Shown: positions 7,620 to 16,454 of the stretch, in pieces
Numbering within the stretch: the first letter of the stretch is position 1
Layout: each line of letters begins with the position of its first letter
Translations under genes and position numbers: made by a program
Assembly (NCBI RefSeq): GCF_019801965.1
Contig: NZ_JAHVIA010000002.1
Location: forward strand, 310,001-374,000
Direction of reading: 5' to 3'
Source of the DNA: Salipiger bermudensis
Lineage (GTDB): Bacteria > Pseudomonadota > Alphaproteobacteria > Rhodobacterales > Rhodobacteraceae
DNA: 64,000 nucleotides
Notes under the pieces: model-generated
Told to the model about the DNA's origin: nothing
Databases searched by the model: none
What the model saw: the letters and a program-made list of their open reading frames with translations, nothing else

Positions 7620-9137
7620 ATGCGTGTCTCCAATCTTGCCGCCGCCGCCACGAGCGCGGCGCTGCTCGCCGCCCCGCCTGCCTGGGCCGACGTGACGCCG
7701 GATCAGGTCTGGTCGGATCTGCAGGCCTATCTCGCGGGCTTCGGCTACTCCGTGAGCGCCGAGGAAAGCCGGGCGGGCGACGCGCTGACCCTCACCGACA
7801 TGACGGTGACGATGACCTTCCCGGAAGACGACGGCGAGATGCGCTTCCAGCTCGAGGAGATGGTCCTCCGCGATCAGGGCGACGGCACGGTGGCGCTCGA
7901 CATGCCGACCACGATGCCGCTGACGATCACCGTCGCACCGACCGGGGGCGAAGAGGCCGAGGCGGTGATCGATTACACGCTGCAGGACATGGAGATGGTG
8001 ATTGCCGGTGATCCCGGCGACATGACCTACGTCTACAGCGCCGCGTCGATGGCGCTGGTGCTGAGCGAACTGGTGGTCGACGGCGAGGTTATCCCGCGCG
8101 ACAAAGTGGCGGTGCAGATCAGCGCCGCGCCGCTCGACGGCGAAACCCAGGTCTCGCTCGAAGACGGCATGCGGCGGGTGCGCCAGTCGTTCACCGTCGG
8201 CGAGCTGAGCTACGACCTGACCGGCAGCGACGACACCGGCGCGGGGCTTCTGGCGGGAATGCTGACCGGGGTCAGCACCGACAGCACCACGGTGGTGCCC
8301 GAGGCGATGGACGCGGCGGACATGAGCGCGATGCTGCGCAGTGGCATGACGATCGATGCCGAGATGCGCTACACCGCCGGCCAATCGCGCTTCTCGGTCA
8401 CCGAAGACGATCAGACCTCCTCCGGCGAGACCTCGAGCCAGGGCGGCAGCCTGACGCTGGCGATGTCGCAGGATGCGCTCACCTATGACCTGCGCGGGCT
8501 GGGAATGAACGTCACCCTGAGCTCGCCCGAGATGCCGTTCCCGATCGCGGCCGAGATGGACGAGATGCGCCTCGGGCTGACCATGCCGGTAGGCGCGTCC
8601 GAAGAGCCGGTCGATGCGAAGGCGCAGCTGACCATGGCCGGCTTCACCGCCAGCGACGAGGTCTGGTCGCTCTTCGATCCGATGGGCGTCCTGCCGCGCG
8701 ATCCGGCCACGGTGCTGCTCGACCTCGCGGCCAAGGTGACGCCGACGGTCGATCTGCTCGATCCGGCGCAGATCGAGGCGCTGGGCGGTGAGACGCCTCC
8801 CGGCGAGCTGAACGCGCTGACGCTCAACAACCTCACCATTGCGGCGGCGGGCGCTCAGATCGTCGGTGACGGAGACTTCACCTTCGACAATGACGATCTG
8901 GAGAGCTTCGACGGCCTGCCGCGTCCCGAGGGGGCGCTGAACCTGCAGGTGAGCGGGGCGAACGGGCTGATCGACAAGCTGATCCAGATGGGGCTGGTCC
9001 GCGAGCAGGATGCGATGGGCGCGCGGATGATGATGAGCATGTTCGCGGTGCCCGGATCGGCACCCGACACGATGAGCTCGACCATCGAGGTCAATGAGCA
9101 GGGCCAGGTCTTCGCCAACGGCCAGCGCATCAAGTAA
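7620..9137 (+). CDS. DUF2125 domain secreted protein
   Basis: 505-aa protein with a signal peptide (about 1-23, ending PAWADV). The body has many short beta-strands rich in Asp, Glu, Thr and Met, without catalytic signatures. It fits DUF2125, a family common in Rhodobacteraceae, probably periplasmic. A strong GC hairpin terminator follows at 9160-9190. It diverges from the SDR gene across about 134 bases. Function unknown. Confidence 0.75.
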   Translation: MRVSNLAAAATSAALLAAPPAWADVTPDQVWSDLQAYLAGFGYSVSAEESRAGDALTLTDMTVTMTFPEDDGEMRFQLEEMVLRDQGDGTVALDMPTTMPLTITVAPTGGEEAEAVIDYTLQDMEMVIAGDPGDMTYVYSAASMALVLSELVVDGEVIPRDKVAVQISAAPLDGETQVSLEDGMRRVRQSFTVGELSYDLTGSDDTGAGLLAGMLTGVSTDSTTVVPEAMDAADMSAMLRSGMTIDAEMRYTAGQSRFSVTEDDQTSSGETSSQGGSLTLAMSQDALTYDLRGLGMNVTLSSPEMPFPIAAEMDEMRLGLTMPVGASEEPVDAKAQLTMAGFTASDEVWSLFDPMGVLPRDPATVLLDLAAKVTPTVDLLDPAQIEALGGETPPGELNALTLNNLTIAAAGAQIVGDGDFTFDNDDLESFDGLPRPEGALNLQVSGANGLIDKLIQMGLVREQDAMGARMMMSMFAVPGSAPDTMSSTIEVNEQGQVFANGQRIK

Positions 9138-9159
9138 GCGCCGAGACGCTCAGGTCCGA

Positions 9160-9190
9160 GGGCCGGCCCGTTGTGCGGGCCGGCCCCTTT
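9160..9190 (+). terminator. Rho-independent terminator of the DUF2125 gene
   Basis: An 11-bp perfect stem GGGCCGGCCCG / CGGGCCGGCCC (9160-9170 and 9176-9186) with loop TTGTG is followed by CTTT. It is 22 bases after the DUF2125 stop and faces argC on the other strand, so it may serve both directions. Confidence 0.8.
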
Positions 9191-9208
9191 CATTCAGGGC
9201 GGCTCGGG

Positions 9209-10183
9209 TCAGGGCCAGACCGGCGCGCCCTCGAGCCCCGCGGTCTCCGGCAGGCCGCAGATCAGGTTGGCGTTCTGCACCGCCTGCCCGGCCGCGCCCT
9301 TGCCGAGATTGTCCACCGCGCCGAGCGCGATGATGAGGTTGCGCGCCGGGTCGGCTGCGTAGCTGACGAAGCTGAGGTTTGAGCCGCTGGCCCACTTGGT
9401 CTGTGGCGGCTGTTCGGTGACCCGCACGAAGGGCCGGTCGGCGTAGAAGCGCCGAGCCGCGTCGAGGCAGGCTTCGGTGGTGGCGCTGCCGCGGGCATAG
9501 ATCGTCACCAGCAGCCCGCGGGTCATCGGCACCAGATGCGGCGTGAAAACCAGCCCTGCGGCGCTCGCGCCGCCAAGCTGCGCGATGGCGGTCTCCATCT
9601 CGGGCATGTGGACATGGCGGAGCAGTCCATAGGGCTGCAGGTTCTCGTTGCTTTCCGCGTAGCCGAAGCTGCTGCTCCCACCGCGCCCGGCGCCGGAAAT
9701 CCCGGTCTTGGCATCGATGATGATGTTGTCGGTGGCGATCAGCCCGGCCGCCAGCAGAGGTGCCAGCGCGTTCAGCGTCGCGACCGGGAAGCAGCCGGGA
9801 TTGGCGATCCGACCGAGCCCCTTGATCCGCTCGGGCCAGACATCGGCGAGGCCGTAGCCCCAGCCCTCGACATGGCGGTGATCGCCGCCGATATCGACGA
9901 TCTTCACCGTCTCGGGGACCCGGGCCAGCGCCTCGGCAGAGCGCCCGGTGGGCAGCGAGGCGAAGAGCAGGTCGAGCTCGGGCAGGGCCTTGGGATCGAA
10001 CCTCTCGATGACCAGATCGGCCAGCGCCGGCGGTACGCCGGGGAAGCGTTCCACCAGCCGGCTGCCGGCGGTGCTCTCTCCGGCGGCGTAGACCAGCTCG
10101 AAAGCGGGATGCCCGGCGATCAGGCGCAGCGCTTCGCCGCCGCCGAAACCGCTGATGCCGACGATGCCTGTGCGAATGCTCAT
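9209..10183 (-). CDS. argC: N-acetyl-gamma-glutamyl-phosphate reductase
   Basis: 324-aa NADPH-dependent reductase of arginine biosynthesis, converting N-acetylglutamyl phosphate to the semialdehyde. The N-terminal Rossmann start is GIVGISGFGGGEALRL. The active-site Cys is in NPGCFPVA. The conserved HLVPMTRGLL and a late DNLGKGAAGQAVQN are present, as in the common (type 1) ArgC. AAGGAA precedes ATG 10183. It is transcribed alone, and the 200 bases upstream on the same strand contain a putative Arg-rich leader ORF and terminator (see the entries at 10212 and 10281). In many relatives a second argC lies by rpsI-rplM, so this could be a paralogue. Confidence 0.93.
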   Translation of the reverse strand: MSIRTGIVGISGFGGGEALRLIAGHPAFELVYAAGESTAGSRLVERFPGVPPALADLVIERFDPKALPELDLLFASLPTGRSAEALARVPETVKIVDIGGDHRHVEGWGYGLADVWPERIKGLGRIANPGCFPVATLNALAPLLAAGLIATDNIIIDAKTGISGAGRGGSSSFGYAESNENLQPYGLLRHVHMPEMETAIAQLGGASAAGLVFTPHLVPMTRGLLVTIYARGSATTEACLDAARRFYADRPFVRVTEQPPQTKWASGSNLSFVSYAADPARNLIIALGAVDNLGKGAAGQAVQNANLICGLPETAGLEGAPVWP

Positions 10184-10211
10184 GGGAAATTCCTTTTCAG
10201 AAGGGGAACGG

Positions 10212-10242
10212 AAAACGCCCCCGAAGCCGAGGGCTGCGGGGG
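10212..10242 (-). terminator. Intrinsic terminator in the argC leader (candidate attenuator)
   Basis: Read on the minus strand: CCCCCG, C, AGCC, loop CTC, GGCT, T, CGGGGG, then CG and TTTT. That is a 6+4 bp stem with one mismatch and a U4 tract, ending 28 bases before the argC start codon. No recognised gene ends just upstream except small ORFs, so it either closes a short RNA or attenuates argC. Its 3' arm is perfectly complementary over 8 bases to minus-strand CGCCCCCG at 10279-10272, which gives a mutually exclusive antiterminator. Confidence 0.6.
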
Positions 10243-10280
10243 TCCGAAACGCGGGTCGATGCGGATTCTGGCGGGGGCGG

Positions 10281-10391
10281 CTAGAAAGCGCCGCTGAGGA
10301 TGCCGAGGGTCACGGATCGACGCGCAGCCCGAAGAGCCGCCGCTGGGATGCGGCGTCGGCGTCGATCAGGGAAGGTCTGGTGTCCGGACAT
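10281..10391 (-). CDS. Putative Arg-rich leader peptide of argC
   Basis: 36-codon ORF on the minus strand with eight Arg residues, five of them consecutive (codons 10-14, at 10364-10350). The stop codon (10283-10281) sits directly before the candidate antiterminator segment. A possible promoter, TTGACC (10428-10423), 17 bases, CATGAC (10405-10400), would start the RNA within a few bases of the ATG, so the peptide could be leaderless like trpL in rhizobia. There is no Shine-Dalgarno. Arg-rich chance ORFs are common in GC-rich DNA, so only its position relative to the terminator and argC supports it. Confidence 0.4.
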   Translation of the reverse strand: MSGHQTFPDRRRRRIPAAALRAARRSVTLGILSGAF

Positions 10392-10518
10392 GAACAAGGG
10401 TCATGTCGCCAAGAGCGCTGTCGGTCAAGTCGTATCTCGCCTGACCGTGCGGTTCGCTTATTTGGGCCGGGGCGCGCGCGGCAAGATGCGCGGCAGGAGC
10501 GGCCCGGCATTTTTGCGC

Positions 10519-10620
10519 TCAGAACCCTACCAGGGATCTGGCCGTGATACCGGCGGCGCCGAGGATGGGCAGAAGGCACAGGATGGCGGCGCCAAGCAGG
10601 GTCAGTCGAAAGCGGTTCAT
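10519..10620 (-). CDS. 33-aa hydrophobic membrane peptide
   Basis: A small ORF that reads MNRFRLTLL followed by a hydrophobic stretch (about residues 6-24: leucine, alanine, glycine, isoleucine, one Cys) and a short basic tail ending RSLVGF. GGAG lies 6 bases before the ATG, a good RBS. This looks like a single-pass small membrane protein or a short exported peptide. It has no homologue I recognise. It sits alone between the TerB-like gene and the argC leader on the same strand, with no clear terminator of its own. Confidence 0.45.
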   Translation of the reverse strand: MNRFRLTLLGAAILCLLPILGAAGITARSLVGF

Positions 10621-10737
10621 GGGAAACTCCCGGATCAAAAGGCACTTGAAAGAAACGAACGGCGAAAATTGCCTCGTTCCAGAGTGCCCGATGCGGGATG
10701 TTATGTAAAGTTTGGCGTCTTGCGACCTTGGTCGGTC

Positions 10738-10764
10738 GGCGCGTCCCGGCCGGGGCGACGCGCC
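10738..10764 (-). terminator. GC-rich hairpin after the TerB-like gene
   Basis: An 8-bp perfect stem GGCGCGTC / GACGCGCC lies 13 bases downstream of the TerB-like stop on the minus strand. No T-tract follows, so it may be a pause or RNA-stabilising hairpin rather than a full intrinsic terminator. Confidence 0.4.
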
Positions 10765-10776
10765 GGTGGGCCGCCG

Positions 10777-11202
10777 TCAGCCGGGCAGGTGCCTGGCGCG
10801 GGCGCCGCGCTCGATAGCGGCGGCGTGCAGGCGGTCGATATCAAGCTCGTAGCGGATCTCTTCCAGCAGCCGCAGCTCTTCCTCGCGCAGGGTGCCGTCG
10901 GCGGCGGCCACGTCGCAGGCCAGCGCGTAGGCCGTCTCGAACAGGCGCTCGGGCAGATTATCGCGGATCAGGCCGAAGAGGGCGTCGAGCCCGTCTTCCT
11001 GATCGAAGAGCTGGAACACCAGGTCCGACATGTTGCGGATGCGGTCGATGTCATACTCCGCGAAGATCGGCAGGAGGTTCACCGAGGACTCGATCTTCAC
11101 GAGTTCGGCGGTGCGGATGTTCTGGTCCGAGGCCGAGACGGCGATCATCAGGGCGACGAGACAATCCTGGGACGTCAGCGGGTGCGGGGTGGCTTCGTTC
11201 AC
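10777..11202 (-). CDS. TerB-like (tellurite resistance fold) protein
   Basis: 141-aa all-helical acidic protein. The region around IAVSASDQNIRTAELVKI and the second half AYALACDVAAADGTLREEEL (a DGxxxxxE acidic loop) fit the TerB-like/COG3793 fold, often built from two helical repeats with metal-binding acidic residues. Despite the name, most single-gene homologues have no shown role in tellurite resistance. It is divergent from lysS across about 150 bases and has no ter neighbours. Confidence 0.65.
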   Translation of the reverse strand: MNEATPHPLTSQDCLVALMIAVSASDQNIRTAELVKIESSVNLLPIFAEYDIDRIRNMSDLVFQLFDQEDGLDALFGLIRDNLPERLFETAYALACDVAAADGTLREEELRLLEEIRYELDIDRLHAAAIERGARARHLPG

Positions 11203-11353
11203 GGCAGCTCTTTCTTCGATTGACCCTTTGGCGTCAATTTATTGACCGCGACCCCCGTCTGCAATAGGACGCGGGCGCAACCGCCACGGAGTCGCCGTGG
11301 GCGGTCCTTCCCCCGTGTTGCCAAATCACACGCGATCCAATGGAGTGTTTCAG

Positions 11354-12931
11354 ATGTCTGATCTGCGCGAAGCCGCGATGAGTTCGAAGGCCTGGCCCTT
11401 TGAAGAGGCGCGCCGCGTCCTGAAACGCTACGAGAAGAAGCCGCCCGAGAAGGGCTACGTGCTGTTCGAGACCGGCTACGGCCCTTCGGGCCTGCCGCAT
11501 ATCGGCACCTTCGGCGAGGTCGCGCGGACCACGATGATCCGCCGCGCCTTCGAGCTGATCTCCGATATCCCGACCCGTCTGATCTGCTTCTCGGACGACA
11601 TGGACGGCATGCGCAAGGTGCCGGAAAACGTGCCGAACCAGGAGCTGCTGCACGCCAACCTGCAGCGCCCGCTGACCTCGGTGCCGGACCCGTTCGAGGA
11701 GTTCGAGAGCTTCGGCCACCACAACAACGCCATGCTGCGCCGCTTCCTCGACACTTTCGGCTTCCAGTACGAATTCTACTCGGCGACCGAGTTCTACAAG
11801 ACCGGCCAGTTCGACGAGATCCTGCTGCGCTGCGCCGAGAAGTATGACGACCTGATGGCCATCATGCTGAAATCGCTGCGCGACGAGCGGGCGTCGACGT
11901 ACTCGATCTTCCTGCCGATCCATCCCGAGAGCGGCCGGGTGCTCTACGTGCCGATGAAGCACGTGGACGCCAAGGAAGGCACGATCACCTTCGACGACGA
12001 TGACGGCAAGGAATGGACCCTGCCGGTCACTGGCGGCAACGTGAAGCTGCAGTGGAAGCCCGATTTCGGCGCCCGCTGGGCGGCGCTCGAGGTCGATTTC
12101 GAGATGTACGGCAAGGACCACTCGACCAACACGCCGATCTATGACGGCATCTGCCGGACCCTCGGTGTGCGGGCGCCCGAGCACTTCACCTACGAGCTGT
12201 TCCTCGACGATCAGGGCCAGAAGATCTCGAAGTCGAAGGGCAACGGCCTGTCGATCGACGAGTGGCTGACCTATGCCTCGACCGAGTCGCTGTCGTACTT
12301 CATGTACCAGAAGCCCAAGACCGCGAAGCGGCTGTGGTGGGATGTCATCCCCAAGGCCGTGGACGAGTATCACCAGCAGCTCCGCGCCTTCCCGGGTCAG
12401 GACGCCAAGGGCCAGCTCAACAACCCGGTGTGGCACATCCACGGCGGCGACGTGCCCGAGTCGAAGATGGTGGTGCCGTTCTCGATGCTGCTCAACCTCG
12501 CCTCGGCCGCCGGGGCCGAGGACAAGGAGACCATGTGGGGCTTCATCCGCCGCTACGCCCCCGAGGCGAGCCCGGAGAGCCATCCCGACATGGATCAGGC
12601 GGCTGGCTTCGCGGTCCGCTACTACGACGATTTCGTCAAGCCCACCAAGCAGTTCCGCGCGCCCGACGAGAAGGAGCGGGCGGCGATGGAAGACCTCGCT
12701 GCGCAGTTGCGCGGCTATGATGGCGAGGTCTCCGACGAGGCGCTGCAGACGCTGGTCTTCGCGGTCGGCAAGGAGCACGGCTTCGAGAACCTGCGCGACT
12801 GGTTCAAGGCGCTCTACGAGGTGCTGCTGGGCCAGAGCCAGGGCCCGCGCTTCGGCGGCTTCATCGCGCTTTACGGCGTCGACGAGACCGTGGCGCTGAT
12901 CGAGAAAGGCCTCGCCGGCGCGCTCGGATAA
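11354..12931 (+). CDS. lysS: Lysyl-tRNA synthetase, class I
   Basis: 525-aa class I LysRS, the archaeal-type enzyme found in many Alphaproteobacteria in place of the class II form. The HIGH-type signature is PSGLPHIGT (44-52) and the KMSKS-type loop is KISKSKGN. The [13 protein letters not shown] region is also typical. ATG 11354 is chosen because GGAG lies 8 bases before it; an in-frame upstream start at 11297 has no RBS. It charges tRNA-Lys in the cytoplasm. A short intergenic space leads to the DUF4864 gene on the same strand. Confidence 0.95.
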   Translation: MSDLREAAMSSKAWPFEEARRVLKRYEKKPPEKGYVLFETGYGPSGLPHIGTFGEVARTTMIRRAFELISDIPTRLICFSDDMDGMRKVPENVPNQELLHANLQRPLTSVPDPFEEFESFGHHNNAMLRRFLDTFGFQYEFYSATEFYKTGQFDEILLRCAEKYDDLMAIMLKSLRDERASTYSIFLPIHPESGRVLYVPMKHVDAKEGTITFDDDDGKEWTLPVTGGNVKLQWKPDFGARWAALEVDFEMYGKDHSTNTPIYDGICRTLGVRAPEHFTYELFLDDQGQKISKSKGNGLSIDEWLTYASTESLSYFMYQKPKTAKRLWWDVIPKAVDEYHQQLRAFPGQDAKGQLNNPVWHIHGGDVPESKMVVPFSMLLNLASAAGAEDKETMWGFIRRYAPEASPESHPDMDQAAGFAVRYYDDFVKPTKQFRAPDEKERAAMEDLAAQLRGYDGEVSDEALQTLVFAVGKEHGFENLRDWFKALYEVLLGQSQGPRFGGFIALYGVDETVALIEKGLAGALG

Positions 12932-12990
12932 GCCCGGTTTTGACCGTCTGACCGCCCGCGCTACCTTCTCCGGCAGGAGGAGGTGGCGCG

Positions 12991-13407
12991 ATGCGGACCA
13001 AATTACGGAACCTGACCTTGAGCCTGATCGTGGGGCTGGCGCTCGCCGGGCCCGCGATCGCACAGGACGACGCGGCGATTGAGGGCGTGATCCGCCAGCA
13101 GCTCGACGCGTTTCTCGCCGGGGACGTCGACGCGGCGTGGGGCTATGCCAGCCCCGAGATTCAGCGGCTCTTTGGCAATCCCGAGAATTTCGGCCGCATG
13201 GTCGAGCGCGGCTATCCCATGGTCTGGGCGCCCGGCGACGTGCGCTTTGGAGCGCTGTCGGAAAGCGATGGCGGGCTGTGGCAGACGGTGATCGTGCAGG
13301 ATGCCGAGGGCGCGCTGCATGCGCTGCAATACCAGATGGAACAGGTCGACGGCAGCTGGCGCATCGCCGGCGTGCGCTTCGCACCGGTGCCGCAGGTTTC
13401 GGCCTAG
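12991..13407 (+). CDS. DUF4864 secreted NTF2-like protein
   Basis: 138-aa protein with a signal peptide (about 1-24, ending PAIAQDD). The mature domain begins AAIEGVIRQQLDAFLAGDVDAAWGYASPEIQ, the helical start of an NTF2/SnoaL-like cone, and ends with a sheet containing YQMEQVDGSWRIAGVRF. This matches DUF4864. It is probably periplasmic and without known reaction. AGGAGG precedes ATG 12991. Confidence 0.75.
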   Translation: MRTKLRNLTLSLIVGLALAGPAIAQDDAAIEGVIRQQLDAFLAGDVDAAWGYASPEIQRLFGNPENFGRMVERGYPMVWAPGDVRFGALSESDGGLWQTVIVQDAEGALHALQYQMEQVDGSWRIAGVRFAPVPQVSA

Positions 13408-13586
13408 GCCCGCTCCGCGGCAGCAGCCTTCAGACCTCCGCCCTGCCGTTGCGCGGCGGGCGGGGAGCGGTGCGGTGACCGCAGATCCTCTTAACGCCTC
13501 AAAGTTATCTGCAATTTGCGCGGGATTTCACGCCGCCCGCGCGGCGGCGGTCTCTTGTGCATTGCAGGCAACAGAGGATCGAACGG

Positions 13587-15869
13587 ATGAACAAGGCGGT
13601 AACCGACGGCGTGGTCTTCATGCCGACACCCTTCTCCCAGGGGCTGGATGTCTGGTCGCGCAGCGACGGCACGCCGGGCTCCGACACCTATGACACCGAC
13701 GCCAACGCAGCCTTCGTGCCGGCGGATGCGGATTTTGCCGGCTGTCTCGAGCTTCTCAAGATTTCCGGCACCCAGCGCCTGCGCTATACGGGCGATACAC
13801 CGATCCTGCCGGGCTGCTACCTGCGCGTGACCGCGCGGGTGAAGGCGATCTCGGGGGTGATGCCGGCGGTGCGCATTGCTGCCTGGGCCGGACGCGAGAA
13901 CGGCACCGAGGTAACGGGGCTGCCCGTCACCGGGCCCTCGGTGCAGCTGACGAGCTATGGCGAGGTGGTCGAGGTCTCGGCCATCGTCGGCGTCGGCGAC
14001 CGGGGCGGGGTCGACATGGTGTGGGGCACCGAGCCCGATCTCGGCCATTTCGGACTCGACCTCACCGGCGCCAACGGTGGCGTGGTGCGGATCGATGACA
14101 TCGTCATCGAGGACATCACCAGCGTCTTCCTGCGCACCCTGATGAACTGGGTCGACGTGCGCGATTACGGCGCCATCGGCGACGGCAGCACCGATGACAG
14201 TGCCGCCTTCGAGGCCGCCGACGCGGCGGCCAATGGGCGCAAGGTGCTGGTCTCGGCGGGCAACTACCGGCTGGCGAGTTCGGTGACCTTCGAGAGCCAC
14301 GTGGAATTCGAGGGCCGCGTCACCATGCCAGACGCGGCGATCCTGTCGCTGACCAAGGATTTCGAACTGTCGACATACGTCGATGCCTTTGGAGGCGACG
14401 AGGAGACGGCGCTGAAGAAGGGCCTGCAATCGCTGCTCAACAATTCCGATCACGAGAGCTTCGACCTCTCGGGGCGGCGGGTCTCGCTGAGCGCGCCGAT
14501 CGACGTGCAGGCAGCGGTCGACAACCGCGACAGCTATGCCCAGCGTCGGGTGCTGCGCAACGGCCAGCTGCGCGCCGAGACCAGCTCCGCGTGGGACAGC
14601 ACCACCGTCACCAGCCAGGGGACCTATTCCGCCTCGAACCAGTGGCAGCTGACCGGCGTCACCAACATCGCCAATATCGAGGTCGGCAGCCTGGTCGAGG
14701 CGGCGGGCGTCGGGCGAGAGATCTACGTTCAGGCGGTCAATGTCGGAGCCCAGAGCCTGACCCTGTCGCAGCCGCTCTCGGACGCGGTGGGCACCCAGAG
14801 CTACAGCTTCACCCGCTTCCGCTACCTGCTCGATTTCAGCGGCTTCAGCCGGCTCGACAAGTTCGAGATCGAGGATGTCGAGTTCCAGTGCAACGAGCTT
14901 TGCAGCGGCGTGATGCTGGCGCGCACGGGGGTGGTCAACGTGGTGCGCAACTGCGTCTTCAACCGCCCCAAGGATCGCGGCATCACCTCACCGGGCGAGG
15001 GCTGCCAGGGCATGCTGATCGACCACAACCAGTTCAACAGCGCCGAGGGCGGGCTGACCACGCAGAACCGCCGCTCGGTGGCGATCAACACCAATGCCAA
15101 CGACGTCAAGATCCGCAACAACCGCGCCTCGCAGTTCCGCCATTTCGCGGTGGTCTCGGGCGGTAACGGGGTGATCGCCAACAATCATTTCTTTCAGGGC
15201 GACGAGAGCGGTATCCGCAGCGCCGGCATCGTGCTGTGCCTGAAGAACACCAACACCACCGTGTCGGGCAACTACGTCGACAACTGCTTCATCGAATGGA
15301 CCAACGAGCGCGATCCGGATCCGGATTTCGTCTCGGGCTTCGGCTTCTCGGGCCTGTCGATCACCGACAACGTCTTTCTCTGCTCGGACATGTCGGCGCA
15401 GTTTTCCTTCATCGTGGTCAAGCCCTATGGCCAGAACCACCGGATCAACGGGCTCAACGTCTCGGGCAATCTGTTCCGTGCCTCCGGCGGGACGATCGAC
15501 CGGGTCGAGCGCGTCGATACTTCCTTTGAGGGGCTGAACCTTGCGGCGATGCGGAAGGTGTATTTCACCAACAACACCTTCCTGAACGTCGAGATCGGCG
15601 TGGAGAATCCCCTGCTGGTCAGCCACGCGCAGAACACCCATGCCCAGACCTGGGTCATCGATACCGACGACCGTCTGCCCTTCGGCGGCTACGCCATGGA
15701 GATCGAGAGCCTGGTGCTGCGCTCGCGGCCGCGCGACACCAGCAATGTCAGCGTCTTTGCCACGCCCTATTGCTCGAGCCGCGAGGGCGGCGCGCAGGAT
15801 CAGGTTCACGCGGTCTGGCCCGAGCCTGTCCTGGGCGACATGACGCTGCGGGTGCGCATGGACAATTGA
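13587..15869 (+). CDS. Right-handed beta-helix protein (pectate lyase/GH28-related), possible GTA head-spike type
   Basis: 760-aa protein without a signal peptide. Residues 1-180 form a carbohydrate-binding-like sandwich. At about 185 comes VDVRDYGAIGDGSTDDS, the hallmark of the pectate_lyase_3/GH28-related beta-helix. Long Asn/Val-rich coils follow (VKIRNNRASQF, NTTVSGNYVDN, LSITDNVFLCS). The fold is that of polysaccharide-binding or cleaving tailspikes. I recall near-identical N-termini in one protein per genome across Rhodobacteraceae, and head-spike proteins of the gene transfer agent (GhsB type) are candidates. AGAGGA precedes ATG 13587; an upstream in-frame start at 13557 is weaker. No phage or GTA structural genes are adjacent. 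A terminator follows at 15893. Confidence 0.7.
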   Translation: MNKAVTDGVVFMPTPFSQGLDVWSRSDGTPGSDTYDTDANAAFVPADADFAGCLELLKISGTQRLRYTGDTPILPGCYLRVTARVKAISGVMPAVRIAAWAGRENGTEVTGLPVTGPSVQLTSYGEVVEVSAIVGVGDRGGVDMVWGTEPDLGHFGLDLTGANGGVVRIDDIVIEDITSVFLRTLMNWVDVRDYGAIGDGSTDDSAAFEAADAAANGRKVLVSAGNYRLASSVTFESHVEFEGRVTMPDAAILSLTKDFELSTYVDAFGGDEETALKKGLQSLLNNSDHESFDLSGRRVSLSAPIDVQAAVDNRDSYAQRRVLRNGQLRAETSSAWDSTTVTSQGTYSASNQWQLTGVTNIANIEVGSLVEAAGVGREIYVQAVNVGAQSLTLSQPLSDAVGTQSYSFTRFRYLLDFSGFSRLDKFEIEDVEFQCNELCSGVMLARTGVVNVVRNCVFNRPKDRGITSPGEGCQGMLIDHNQFNSAEGGLTTQNRRSVAINTNANDVKIRNNRASQFRHFAVVSGGNGVIANNHFFQGDESGIRSAGIVLCLKNTNTTVSGNYVDNCFIEWTNERDPDPDFVSGFGFSGLSITDNVFLCSDMSAQFSFIVVKPYGQNHRINGLNVSGNLFRASGGTIDRVERVDTSFEGLNLAAMRKVYFTNNTFLNVEIGVENPLLVSHAQNTHAQTWVIDTDDRLPFGGYAMEIESLVLRSRPRDTSNVSVFATPYCSSREGGAQDQVHAVWPEPVLGDMTLRVRMDN

Positions 15870-15892
15870 ACGCGCTGGCCTAGGCGCGTGGG

Positions 15893-15925
15893 GCGGCCGG
15901 TGTTCCTCGGAGCACCGGCCGCTTT
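15893..15925. terminator. Terminator between the beta-helix gene and the PNPOx-fold gene
   Basis: A 10-bp perfect stem GCGGCCGGTG / CACCGGCCGC (15893-15902, 15913-15922) with a 10-base loop is followed by TTT on the plus strand. It lies between two converging genes. Confidence 0.75.
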
Positions 15926-15930
15926 GCGTC

Positions 15931-16413
15931 TTACACTCCGAGATCCGCAGGCGTGAGCTTGAAGGCCTTGCCGAAACCGCCATTGAGCAGGCCGCGTGCG
16001 ATCTCGAAGCGCAGCAGCGAGAAATCCGCGAAACCGATATAGAGCTTCGCCTTGGGCTGGAGGCTCAGGTAGTGCTCCGCGAGGGCTGCGTGCTCGGGGG
16101 CGCCGTGGCGGATGAACCGCGCACTGGCCTGCAGGCTGAGGCGCGGATGGGTGAGCGGATCGCCCTTCGGGCCGGGTTCGCCCAGCAGCAACGCGCAGGC
16201 CGGGTCGGCCTTGAGCGCGGTGGCGTGGGCCGCGAGGTCCGAAACCAGGCTCAGCGGCAGCCCGTCGGGTCCGGGCACCACCACGACCCGGCTAATCATC
16301 GGCGACCGGATCTCGGGGTCGGTCACGGCCAGCGCCGCGAAGCGGGCGGTCGCGATCAGGTCTTGGGCGAGGGCGCGGGCCTCGTCGTCGGTGGGGCGGA
16401 TCGGGTCTGTCAT
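15931..16413 (-). CDS. Pyridoxamine 5'-phosphate oxidase-fold flavoprotein (HugZ-like N-domain)
   Basis: 160-aa split-barrel flavin-binding protein. ALAQDLIATARFAALAV, then a strand pair ending SRVVVVPGPDGLPLSLVSDLAAHA, and LTHPRLSLQASARFI fit the PNPOx-like family and the N-terminal part of HugZ-type haem-utilisation proteins. It lacks the C-terminal DUF2470 haem domain of full HugZ. It probably binds FMN. The substrate (pyridoxal compound, haem or other) is not shown. Confidence 0.75.
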   Translation of the reverse strand: MTDPIRPTDDEARALAQDLIATARFAALAVTDPEIRSPMISRVVVVPGPDGLPLSLVSDLAAHATALKADPACALLLGEPGPKGDPLTHPRLSLQASARFIRHGAPEHAALAEHYLSLQPKAKLYIGFADFSLLRFEIARGLLNGGFGKAFKLTPADLGV

Positions 16414-16454
16414 GGCGGCGAGAGTAGCGCGGCGCGGCGGCAGGCGGAAGCGGA

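Noticed and set aside
11234-13384. A 716-codon open frame on the minus strand opposite lysS
   Set aside because: Antisense to a clear class I lysyl-tRNA synthetase; no recognisable domains.
13587-15869. Prophage or GTA cluster
   Set aside because: Only one tailspike-like gene; no capsid, terminase, portal, integrase or lysis genes on either side.
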